From Euleptes europaea (Eukaryota > Chordata > Lepidosauria > Squamata > Sphaerodactylidae), in the NCBI RefSeq assembly GCF_029931775.1, contig NC_079314.1:71973879-72037878 (forward strand): a DNA stretch of 64,000 nucleotides. The letters are read 5' to 3'. Under the pieces are notes generated by a model that was not told the origin of the DNA, ran no database searches, and saw only the letters and a program-made list of their open reading frames with translations. How positions within the stretch are numbered: the stretch's first letter is position 1; each line of letters starts with the position of its first letter. The position numbers and the translations under genes were made by a program. Positions 11,801-23,299 of this stretch are shown here, one piece after another.

Positions 11801-14800
11801 CTTATTAGAGTAGTGTTGGCCCATTAACTCTGCCTTATGTGTGAGGGGAGGCACGGTGGAAGAGGTACTCGATGCAGGTATATTATTGAAAACAACCAAC
11901 AACGAAAAGGTTTTTAGGACTCAAGCATGCTCATTAGATTGTCTTGACAAGTTCATCAAAAGCGTAAATCACCATTAATTAGATAATCTGCCTTTACTTT
12001 CTTGAATGAGCACAGTCCCACACAGAGCTAAAGTCATCTGTTTAGGAGTGCACTGTTGAGGTCTGAGATTAAGAAATGATTATACAGCGATTTTTAGAAT
12101 TTTACTGTTTCTTGTAAGCATACAAACTATTGTAGGAAATTTACAACTACAGAAATATTTCTGCCACTAATTAAAAGGTTGAGATAACAGACTGAAGATA
12201 CCTTTTCTAGGTGCTACTGCCATATGATAGTTAAAATGTTGTTTTTCTGTTGAATTGTAGTATACAGTTCAGTTTAAAAGCTTAGAATGTATAAAAGCCC
12301 CAAACCGAAGACTTATGAGCCCAATCTTTATTTTTATTGGGTGGATACTATTTCAAGGTGAGTAAAAATCTGAATAGAAACAGCCGCAAGAGTTAGTGAA
12401 AGGGTGGCTGGAAGTGTTTCAGTAGCAATTGCTAGAGCAATGGCAGCCTGTTGTAGCAAAAACAATGAAGTTTTGTGGCATCTTTGTGTTCTTGGAGTCT
12501 GATAACTGCTCTAAATCTGGAATTATATAAACATGAAATTTTATAGTTTCTTGATGGTAACTCCAAGTTTTATTTAAACAATTTTGATATTAGGCTGAGT
12601 TCCTTTTTCCTTGGCTGGAATCAATGGTGTTTGCCCATACAGTAAATGGAATATGTTCCACTTGAATAACTACCTATCCTGATCAATTATTTTACACCAG
12701 TCGGTTGCAAATTCAAATGCACGTGTTCAGGAATAAAATGCCAAGCGTAGGAAACTGACCTTGCAGCCATATGCTAAATTCTTGACAATTAAATTTATGG
12801 CAAAAAAAATTTTAAACAAAATCTAGAATCACCTTTGGTTTGTATAATGCCTATGCTTTCAAGTGTCCATGTTCTATTTAACATGCACATGGCTGTACAC
12901 CAATTTCATCTCATAAGAAAATATGCAGTGTTTTGTCTAATGGTTCGGGGTACTACATGTCTAATGAAAGGAGATACAGCGTAAATGGAGTGCTGTGTTT
13001 TAACATATCACTGTAAAACACATCTGTTCTTTAAAATTATATGTGGCTTCTGTAAAGTGTTTATTTCTTACAGATGTATATATGTATTGGGCAAATAGTT
13101 AAATCAAATGCGCTTTTTCATTCTGGATTGTATAATAATTTAGGAGATGGCTGCGAGAACAAAGTCATACTTTGTGGTGATTATGGAACAGCAAGCTAGA
13201 TACTTTTGTGCACACATTAGTTTGCCAGGCTTAATTTGTCCTGCTGTTTCTACAGTTGGAGCCTGAATTGAAATATGTATGTTACACATTTCAAATTTAC
13301 TATATGATCTCCATTGAGTATACTACCATACAGTTATTCAAGAGCAAACTTTAATAGCTAATGGTAATTGTGCAAGTCATTATTGTTTTTTTTTAACCAA
13401 TGTGTATTCCTCAGACTAGATTTTTATTGTGCTATCCAGAGCTGCTTTTATTTACTGAAATTGTGACAATAGTAAAATTGATTGCAAGGGATAATTGAAG
13501 ACTTAGGCAGGTTAGCAAAATGATCATTTCCCTCTCAGAAGCTTAGTAAATTGGTAGTAAATGCAACCAAACTAGAAAATAAGAGTTTTAAACACATTAA
13601 CCCTGTATGACTTTAACAATGAGTTTTTTGCCTTCAGTGGAGAACAGTAGGGTATTTGGATTAAATTGCATGGTCATTCACAGTTAGGAATATTCGCAGA
13701 CAAGGTTCGAATCGGTGCACAGCTTCTCTGAAGTCAGATGTACCCTTCCAGTCTTCTTGTTTGGGTACTGAACGATACATGAACTGATCCCAAATGGTTT
13801 TAATGTACTTATAGTTGGTCAGTTCTTTAATGTTCACTGACATTGTATTTTGGCTACTGGGTTATTTTCTATGTGTTCATGAAATTCTGTATCTCTTTGT
13901 TATGTCTTTTGTATATTGTCAATATAAAAATACAAGAAAATAGTTACTGTTTTAAAGTGTACCTATTTTCTTGTACCACTCTGCTAGAAATCCAAGCAGC
14001 ATGTGTGCAGATCATGAACATTTTTATGTTGGGCCATATACATATCTAGAGCAAAAGCTGACAGTATAACAATACAATTTCATCAAAATAATCATAAATC
14101 TTAGGACTGCTTCAAACGTGATGAGCAAACACACTGATTTCATGCTTCATTCTACACAAGGGCTTTTCTGTGTGAAAAATCATAATGCTTGAAATTTTTC
14201 TTAGGATCTTATGTGTTCTTATGTGTATTTAAAATAAGATAAAGCTAATTGGTCAACTTTAGTATGAATGAATGAATGCTGCATGTTATGACTTTTGATG
14301 GTGATTTCTTTTAAAAGCCAAACTAGATGGGTGCAGAATTACAAAGGGACAAAATACCCCAACAGTGATCAATATGTATGTAGAGTTTAATCTCGGTTTG
14401 ACATAACGTTTTTCTATATACTGTTCTCAAACCACTATAAGCAAAACTCTTAGATTTAGATTAGTTTTGAGTGCCCAAACCAAAAGAGTACTTTAGGCCT
14501 GTTTGTGCAAAATTGAAGTGTGCCTTGTTTAAAAAGTGAGTGTTTATAAACTGTCTTTTTATATATGCAAAAGAATACTGTGCCTGAAAAAATATTGTTA
14601 CAGATCTATTTTGTTATTGGAGAGGAATTGATCTGAAGACTCCTACTTACACACTCCTTAATGTGTGTAGAATGTGTGCAGTAGGTAACATGACTCTTCT
14701 CTCCTCCTCCACCTTGTATCCATGTACTGGCCCTAACATATGACCAGAAAATAGGTGTATAAACCTGATTTTTGAGATCTCTAACCCCTCAAAATCATGA

Positions 14801-17800
14801 GGTAAAACAGGTGTAGAAACCCAATTGTTTAGATCCATAACCCCTCAAAATCATGAGGTAAAGCAATCCTACTCTTTGTCACACATAAATTCTACACGCA
14901 TTTAAGTATGTAAGACTAGGATGTTCATATATTGTGTCAGATAAATGAGCCTACTAAATTTGAATTCAGTTGTTTTACTTTTTATTAATTTTGTTAGCAA
15001 ATCCTAATTTTAAAAAATGGATTGGTTAGCTGTATTAAATGACTAATTGTGTATAGGTGGATTAGCAGTACCACTAAATTAGTTAACATTGCTACCTCTC
15101 TCTTAAGATACATTGCTTATTAGAATAGATGAAATTGTTGGAGAGGATGGTTCATGTACAAACTGACAAAATAGCAGCAGCTATGTTTCTATATGATAAA
15201 TCTTTGCTGTTGTATCTAAGTGCTTTGCTGAACAGCACTTCTTTGAAGACAGCATTCCTCATAAGAGGCGTATGGCTATTTGCATTTCAAAGTGTCGTCG
15301 TAGGTCATAAGTGTTGTCCTTATGTTATATCAGATTTATTTAAGGTATTTGCTGGAGTCATTCTACTTGGAGCTGGTAGTCTACAAATTATCTTTTATCA
15401 ATAAATTTAATTCATCATACAGATATGACCATCTACCATTTTTAGCAAGCTTTAGTTTTGTATTGTAAAAATGTATAACTGCATAGTGAATAATAATCCT
15501 GTGCACGTGTTAGTAATTTTGCTGTTAGATTTTTTTTGTGGACTTAATATTAATCTGGTTTTTTCATTCCTTTGTTATGCATTCAATAGATGAACAGCAA
15601 TTTGTGTTACTACTTGTGGGATGATTCTTTGGGAGAGACAGTCAAGTAGTTGGGGAAGTTTTATTCAGCTAGTTAACTGCACTGAATCTCTTGCTTACTG
15701 TGGTTTGAGAACAACCTTTAAAAAACTCATTAATATATTGAAGTCTGAATTACTTTGGCCTGTGTCATTCTTCAGCATAAGAATGAGTATCAGTTCAGGA
15801 AAACAATGTTGATAAAATTGTAAAATTTATGATGGAAAAATGGCTTTTATAGTAAACCCTTAATGTGAAGCTTTTTATACAGTGGGAGGTCTTTATTGCT
15901 GTAAAAGTTTGAAATAACATGTCTATATGTATTGCAACCTATAAATCTGTAGACTCCAGAAACAACAAACAAAATTGTTGTTATTTCAGAAAACGAAATA
16001 TAAGCCTGAATAACTTTAGAAATATTATCCCAGTTTATTAATCAAATTGATACATTTTCATTTTATGAGCCCACAACACATATTAAGACCAGTAAATTGT
16101 TAGCATATCAATTAAACTAACTGAATTACTAGAGAATATTCAGCCACATGTAGCTAACTTATTAGCTGCATGTATTTCCCTTCCAAAAACCCAACACAGA
16201 GTACCAGTGAATATTAATATTGGGCAGAGGGGTATATAGTTGCATTAGTCTTTGTCATGGTTCATTGTGAACATTTACAGAATTGTAATTTTACATTGTA
16301 TAAAAGGGAAAATGTTCAGCTTTACAAAAGAACTAAATTTAGATGTGTGCCGATTTAAGTTTACTATTGTATTTAAACACAACAGTGGCTTAGATCTAGA
16401 GCAGAGCTTTTCCTGCAAAACAGGACTTTCCCATCTCCTTCTGCCCTCTAAAAAGATATTCCTTAGTGTTGGATGGGGGAGGTGGATGCAACTGGGATGA
16501 TAGTTGGTGGAAATTAGTTACACTTCCGCCCCTTCTGCTCCTTTGGTTCTAAGCCATTGAAAAAAATTAGATGATGTGCCAGAAGGGTATAATTTGGATG
16601 CTGGCTTCATTTGACAGAGATTTCTATTTATGAGATTTTAATTAACAGTTTTGAACATAGAGGTTGGGTAATAAAGTCAAAAGAAACAGCATTCGTTCAA
16701 AGGTAATAATAAAGTAAGGTTTAGGACCTGCGGGTAGGCATGAGAGTTGTATGAGTCGTCTTCCTTGGCGTTCCCTTGCAAAGATTTATCCTGCCAATTA
16801 TGTTTGGCATCGCCTGTTGTCATCACCAACCAGAAGCTGTTCCTAAATTCATTTTGTCCTTTATTTAATTCTGACAGTGAATGAAGGAGCCTCATAAGAG
16901 TTTGCTTAGCCAAGTTAGAAATGATCTCTTGAAAGATTGACGCAGATAGAAATTGGAAGAACTGGCATGAGATTGGGGGAAGGAGCATATGGTGTTGCTC
17001 CCAGCCCCTAAGTCATGGACTGTTTTCTTATCTTTACCAAACTGTTTGGAAAGTCCTTGGTGATTAGTGTCAAGAGTCATCATTTAGGTTCTCAGATTAA
17101 TTGCTGGGATTGCACAATGTCCTGACAATTCAAAAGAGGTTCTGGTTTTGATGTTACAATTTGCAGTTGCATACTGTTGTAGAAAAAGATACACAGTGTA
17201 AAATTTGTCCACTAAAAAGTCTTATAGAAAATCATTTATGAATATGTGATACATATTTATGATGTGAGTTTTAGAAGGCAGTTTTTTTGTGTGTGGGAAG
17301 TCCAACACCAAAATTATTAAAACTCTTACTGCCACTGATGCATACCAGTAATTTTGATGGCAATATTGGCGGACATCACTGAATACCAGTAAGCTTGTAC
17401 CTCTGTATTTAGGAAACTTTTATTATAAATCATTGCAGAACATTTCTGTTTATGCACAATTAACAGTTACACCCATTTTACTACTATATGTTAAACTATA
17501 TCCATAAAATATGAAGAACAAAGGGCTCTAGAGATCATAGATTCCCCACAACAGAAACATCAAGTCCGCATTCACTAACAGTGAAGGTTGAAATTAAAAA
17601 TATGTGTGTGCTACCATAGATAAAAACTGCTATTTATATATACCATGGTTCCTTCAATGATTTTCTTCCTGTACAATACTCTTTTAGAGGTGGTAGAGAT
17701 CATTAATGCCAGTTGAATATGCTGTTGCAATAGCTTCAGGTTATAATATACAGTTTTGCAGCTGTCATCTAACTCCTCTGGAACATTAAGAAATTGTACT

Positions 17801-19458
17801 GGTGTAGTCCTGTCTTTCAGTTGACCACTGACTAGTATGCACCTCCCAATTACATGGGCTAGGGAAATTTGGCTGTGGAAAACGGAAGTCTAGCTTCCTT
17901 CATAAAAATGAATGAATCAATCTCCTGATCCTGCATATTAACAAGTGGCTGATGGGAGAAGAAGAAAAATGGGAATTCTCTTATCTAAACAATGTTTGGA
18001 GTGGCTTTATGATAGCTGCATACTGCTTTAAGTTCTGAAATTGATCAACCATATGTCTGCATTTGAACTGATTTATTGATGTGTATACTTTTGCTAATAG
18101 TTTGGGTTCAATTATTCACAAAGTTTTGAAAACTGATGTGAACAACTGATAACTTACTGCTTTGCAGTTATGTCTCACAGGTTAATTCTAGTCCCATTCC
18201 TTGGAAGTAGATTCCATTGGGTTCACGATGACTGACTTCTGAGCAGGAGTGCTTAGAGCTGCAGTTTAATACTGCAAAGCTTGAATGTCATTGTTATTGA
18301 AATTAGTGGAATTTGCTTTCAAGTTAAAATTAAGATGTGTATGTGTAAAGCTAACCCAGTAATATTTATGCATTTCCTGTAATTTTTAGGGGTAGGTGGT
18401 TCTTCCACTAGATAAATTAATGTCTAAAGAAAAATAGACTTACTAGAATTAATCTTTCTCTCTTCAGCTTAGTTATTGTATCTGTGGTATGTTAAACATT
18501 TTACTTGGCTCCACACTTTAAGTAATAAATATGATTGCTGTAATTAAATAAGCATTTCTCAATATGGACAACTTAAAAATAACTATGTGCATGTGCCTGG
18601 TATCCCTGACACATGTACACAGGTGTTTGAAGATGCAGGTATGTTAAGTGTATGCCGAAGAAAACTCCAGTTATTCCTACAGCAATACTAGCCTGTACTG
18701 AAAAGAGTGGCCCTACTTTGATCTCGCTTGCTATAATGGTTTTGTGAATGGGTGCCCTGAAGCACAACTGGTTTATTTTGAGCAGTGAGCAGCTGGATAA
18801 AGATTAATGTATTTAGGACTAAGGTGTCAATATAAAAATTTATATTATTAGAGCTGGTTCATATATTTCAGAATGACTGTAGCAGCAGCTTGTAAACTAT
18901 CTGGATACAAACTGGCTGGCTGTAGGTTCCATTCATACAATGAACTAAGCCATTGACCCATAACTCCTTTACTGTTCCACATTTGTGGACGTTCATATGA
19001 ACTAGCTCTGAGCTACCTCTAATTTTACTTCCCAGTTTTTATATGGATGAAGGGGTAATATTGATTTATTTCAAGTTATCTTAGTTTAAAAACGCTTTAA
19101 ATCAATGTGGTGGCTGAAAACAGTGTAACAAATTATTCTGGCTACTACATTATCCTTAGCATGCTTTTTGTAAATTTTTTGATACAAAGAAATGTTCCTG
19201 TCAGTGATTTTCCAGAACATAGGTATTTGTGGATTCTAATGATTAAGTGGTATTCTGCACTGCTGTAAATGAATGGTTTTAAAAGTGTCCTGGCATAATT
19301 GTAGTTTTATTATTGGGCAAGTAGTTGCTTTGTCTATGTTGTTAGGCTCCATTATGCTGAAGTAGATGCACGATTTGTGTATGTATAGTTAAACCAACAA
19401 TTTTTGCTTACTGTGGGACCTAGCAAAAATCTACATCATAAATTTTGACACATTACAG
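8883..19458 (+). other. Long AT-rich interval after CPSF6 stop (intron or extended 3' UTR)
   Basis: About 10.6 kb separate the last coding exon from the proposed UTR exon. 10195-10350 and 11535-11640 are LINE 3'-end-like fragments of the 'CAAGGTGG' type. 10870-11270 is GC-rich and unclassified, with a small duplication around 'AGGACGCCAGTGGGA'. 18189-18276 is a short palindromic repeat. From about 11650 to 19450 I see almost no repeats: the sequence is AT-rich and unique. The short frame on the minus strand at 13661-13843 looks faintly codon-like but matches no family I know. Confidence 0.5.
8964..8969 (+). terminator. CPSF6: Possible proximal CPSF6 poly(A) signal
   Basis: An AATAAA lies about 87 nt after the CPSF6 stop, followed by T-rich sequence. 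It would serve only transcripts that do not use the donor at 8883. Use is unproven. Confidence 0.35.
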
Positions 19459-19880
19459 CTGAAGGAAGAGGAACACCTCAACAGACAAGAAACTTCACGG
19501 AAAGAGGCTTGTCCAGCGGTTTGCTTCATGCGATCGATCAGAGCCTGTAAGGATTCATGGATAAAATGAACAGGAATAGATCTGAATAAGGCAAATCTGC
19601 ATACATGGTAACCAGTAGCTCTCTTACATTTTTATGTTGCTTAGCTGTTTTATTTGAAGGAACCTGTGTGATTTAAAACGTATAGCTTCTTGCAACTTTA
19701 TTACTGGTTATATACTTTTGAAAATTAAAATGTGCAAGCAATGGGAAAAGTCAAGTAAATGCTTGTTTTTATAGTAGTTGGTTCTTGTTTAAATGTTCAT
19801 ATGATAATGTCTGTAAAGAGCACCAAATTGATTACAATAGCTGTAGTGTTGTAATAAACTGTTTAATGGGGCTGATGTGT
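19459..19880 (+). other. CPSF6: Probable non-coding last exon (3' UTR) of CPSF6
   Basis: A CAG ends at 19458, followed by purine-rich unique sequence (CTGAAGGAAGAGGAACACCT) unlike the AT-rich surroundings. An AATAAA at 19853-19858 with GT-rich sequence after it would close an exon of about 420 nt. I infer that the exon ending at 8882 splices here, across about 10.6 kb. Mammalian CPSF6, as I recall, also has an intron just after its stop codon. No open frame of note is present. The alternative is that transcripts read through 8882 and use nearer poly(A) signals. Confidence 0.6.
19853..19858 (+). terminator. CPSF6: Probable distal CPSF6 poly(A) signal
   Basis: A canonical AATAAA is followed about 20-60 nt on by GT-rich sequence (GATGTGTAAAG and GTGTCTTGTGTT). 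It closes the proposed 3' UTR exon beginning at 19459. Other AATAAA motifs near 26400 and 26448 could extend the UTR further. Confidence 0.5.
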
Positions 19881-20396
19881 AAAGCTGTTCAAGTTATTTG
19901 ATGTTTACACCTCAGGGAGTGTCTTGTGTTCAGCAATATTTGATGGTGTTGTCTCTAACAGAACATTGCATATTTTTGTATATGCATCAACCTGTTGTAT
20001 CTAAATAACTGGCATTTGTGTCCAGCACCTGATATTGATACTAGAGTAGTGGTTCCTTTTAAAAAATGTGTAGTCTTTCCGCATAGATGGCTTGTGAATT
20101 CGCTGAAAGGTGTGTAAAATTGTAAAAACTGTAGATTAATATTTTGTGATCCAGGTGGACTGAACTTTCTTTTAAGGAAATGGAATTCTGAAATTGGATT
20201 CTAGTATGCTACTGCCTGTTTATTACAATATGCAACACTAAAAAGTTCATTCAAACATACAGTTGGAAAAATAATTGGCCAGTTGCAAATGGTGCTGCAG
20301 TGTTTTACACATTTTCCTATGTTTTATCTGCTGTCACAGGCAAATCTTTACATAATTGTACATTGGTTAAGAATGATGGAAGAGAACAAATGTTCC

Positions 20397-23299
20397 TGTG
20401 ATGGACAGCTGCATTCTAAGGAGTCATAGAGCCCTATGATTGACAGGGAGTTTGAATGGAATGACAGTTGAAGGCTGACAGTTGAAGGAGACTGTTAACA
20501 GATAGAGTGAAGACAGCCGACTGAGCTGAAGCTATCTGTAAAGGATTCTCCTTGGGAGTGAGAGGGACACACATTGGTTTTAGGATCAAGCAGGAACCAT
20601 AATCATTTGTAAAGGGGAATAACTCTATTTTAGAGAGTGTGATCCTGAAGTGTTTTATAAGAAATAGCTCTAAGGAAAAGAGTGATCCCAGGCCGCTTTA
20701 AGGAAATAAACTGGGAAAGTGTGTATACATTCCTAACTCCTCCTAAAGAACTATTGTTTGAAGAAGATTGTGTGTATGACACAAAACAGTGACTTCCAAG
20801 AGAAATCAACCCCATTATATACTAATTGTAACAACACTTGTATGTGAACCACCTTAGTAACATCTTGAATTAGAAAATAATTCTTGTATATAACCTTCAG
20901 CTCATACTTGGTTTTCTTCTAATTTCCCTAAAAGCTTTTCAGCTTTGTACTCTGTGAGACCATATCTCACTCTTACTCTTTCTTTAAAAAGCAAGTAATT
21001 TGAGATTCCTTTGTCTCTCCTCTCTGAATACACTTCACTCAGTCCTCCACAAATTTGTGGGCACAAATAATTCTGTCCTCTGCAACTCCGAAGTCTCTAT
21101 AGATTCAAACTAATAAAAATATTTCCCCACATAATCCCTTTTCTGCTATTTGGGAAACTTCTTTTGTTCTACTGAGGAACCTTCCCCACTTCTTAGTGGT
21201 AGGGGTAATTCTGCCCTTAACTGTATCTCTCTAATCTTCAGTTTATACATTTATTTTTCATGTTCTTTCTGCTTCCCTTTCCGTCTGTAACATCTTAGCT
21301 TCCCTCTCCCTCTCTTGCTGTGCCATTTTAGCTTGTTCTTATTCTGCCTCAATCTTGGATTCTCCCCTGCTTCTAGTTTGGCTCTTTTCTGTTTCTACTT
21401 GAGCCTTCTCTGCTTCTATTTTAGCTAATTAAGTTTTCATTTTCATCATTTCTACCACCTGACTAGGAATTTTCTTCAGTTACTGTTTCTCCTTGACTAT
21501 CCCCTGTTGCCTCTCTAGGTCTGTGCGGTGGTGCCTTGTCTGCCAGGAATTTCCGACAGGTATTCTCTTACTTAATAAAAAGTTCCTCACAGACTTCTAA
21601 GATCCTTACTTACGTTTATTTTCTGTGGGACTAATTGCTAGTGGTTTTATTTTCGTATCATGATGCTGCCACCAATTATAACGAACCTCCTTGTATTTTA
21701 ATATATAATATATATATTCCCTCACCAATGACCACTATCACTTCTGAGACTTATGACTGTCTCGTGTTGTTTTGGTTTTCTGGCCTACACAGTCAGCCAA
21801 AGATACTCTTTCTGTACAGAAGTCACTAATTATGGAGGATGCTTTTTTATTTTTGTTTGTATATGAAAGTCAGAAATATTTGGCACATGAGAGGCTTTTT
21901 GAAGCAAAAAAAAAGGTTTTATTTGTGTCCACTTAGGGGATTGTATAGGATAGGTCAGGGGTCCTCAAACTTTTTAAACAGGGGGCCAGTTCACTGTCCC
22001 TCAAACACTGTTGGGGGCCGGCCGCGCCCCCCCAAACGGGAAGGCAGCCAGGCGCCCAGGCAAAGAAAAGTTAACTTGCGGCAGGAGGATGTGCCACCCC
22101 TCCCCCAGGTGCCTCTCCATGGCCAACACTCCCCCCTTCGCTGGACTGAGAGACCCCCCGCCACCGTATGCCCTCCTTTGCCGCCTCCTGGAGCGGGAGG
22201 CGGGCTGGGCTGGCCCTCTGCTTGGCAAAGAGCGCCTGAGGGGAAGGGGGAAGGGCGCGGGAGGAGGCCAGCGGGAGGCGGGGGTCTCTCAGCCCTTCCC
22301 TCTCCATAGGCGCTGCCACCCAAGCCCCCTGTGCGGGGGGCCGGGCGCTCGCTCGCCCGCTCGGCTTGCAGGCAGACAGAAATGTTCTTCTTCCAGCCTG
22401 GCATGGCTCCTTCAGGGCTGCGGCGGCTGCTGCGGCAGGAGGAGCAGTGGCGGCGAGGGGCACATTGCAGTCCAAAACGGCGCCTCCCATCCCCTGAGCC
22501 ACGCACGTGCCTGGGGAAAGGAAAGTGGCGGCGGCTCTTCAGGGCAGCCGTGGTGGGGAAGGCGCAGAGGCGGCGGCAGCTCCCGGGTCAGCGCAGGTGT
22601 CTCCGCTGCTGCCACCCACGCTTTATATGGCGAACAGCCGCCTTAATTTGGGGAAGGGACAGGCGTGGCGGCGGCTCCGGAGGGAGGAGGGGGCCGGGTT
22701 CAGGACCCTGACGGGCCGGATCTGGCCCGCGGGCCGTAGTTTGAGGACCCCTGGGTTAGGTTAACAAAGTGTCATAAATTCAGCTTGTAACAGAAAAATG
22801 AGAATGAACTGGAGGTTATATACAAGAGTTATTTTGTAATTCCAGATGTTACTAGGGTGGGTCACATACAAGTGTTGTTACATTGATTTCTCTTGGAAGT
22901 CACTGTTTTGTGTCATACACACAATCTTTTTCAAACAATAGTTTTTAATTAGGAGAAGTTCAGAACATATACACACTTTCCCAGTTTATTTCCTTAAAGT
23001 GGCCTGGGATCACTCTTAGAGCTATTTCCCATAGAACACTTCAGGATCACCCGCTCTACAATAGAGTTATTCCCCTTTATAACTGGCTATGGATCCTGCT
23101 TGATCCTGAAACTAATGTGTGTCCCTCTCACTCTCAAGGAGAATCCTTTACAGACAGCTTCAGCTCACTCAGCTGTCTCCACTCTCTGTTAACCCTCTCC
23201 CTCAACTGTCAGTTTTCAACTGTCATCCTTAGAATTCCATTTGAACTCCCTGTCAATCATGGGGTTCTATGACTCCTTAGAATGCAGCTGTCCATTACA
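20397..23299. mobile_element. LTR retrotransposon fossil with LTRs in opposite orientation
   Basis: 20397-20833 (about 437 bp) and 22876-23299 (about 424 bp) are reverse complements of each other. Read outward-in, each starts TGTRATGGACAGCTG and ends TGTAACA, with a TATA-like box in the second copy and AATAAA in both, as in an LTR. The similarity continues inward about 70-80 bp past each LTR end, so both look like 5' ends facing each other. Between them, a charged, coiled-coil-like gag-type stretch can be read on the minus strand near 21240-21470. A hAT element sits at 21956-22753. The LTRs differ visibly from each other, so it is old, broken and inactive. Whether it is Ty3-like or an endogenous retrovirus is not decided. 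Confidence 0.65.
21956..22753. mobile_element. Non-autonomous hAT element with GC-rich interior
   Basis: Terminal inverted repeats CAGGGGTCCTCAAACTTT and AGTTTGAGGACCCCTG bound a 798-bp element. Eight-base flanks GGATAGGT (21948-21955) and GGTTAGGT (22754-22761) form a 7/8 target-site duplication, the hAT hallmark. The interior is GC- and CpG-rich and carries many overlapping open frames, but none looks like a transposase or any protein I recognise. It sits inside the LTR fossil and is younger than it. Confidence 0.88.

Noticed and set aside
21991-22764. Several long overlapping frames on both strands
   Set aside because: They lie in the GC-rich body of a hAT element and show no transposase or other protein motif.
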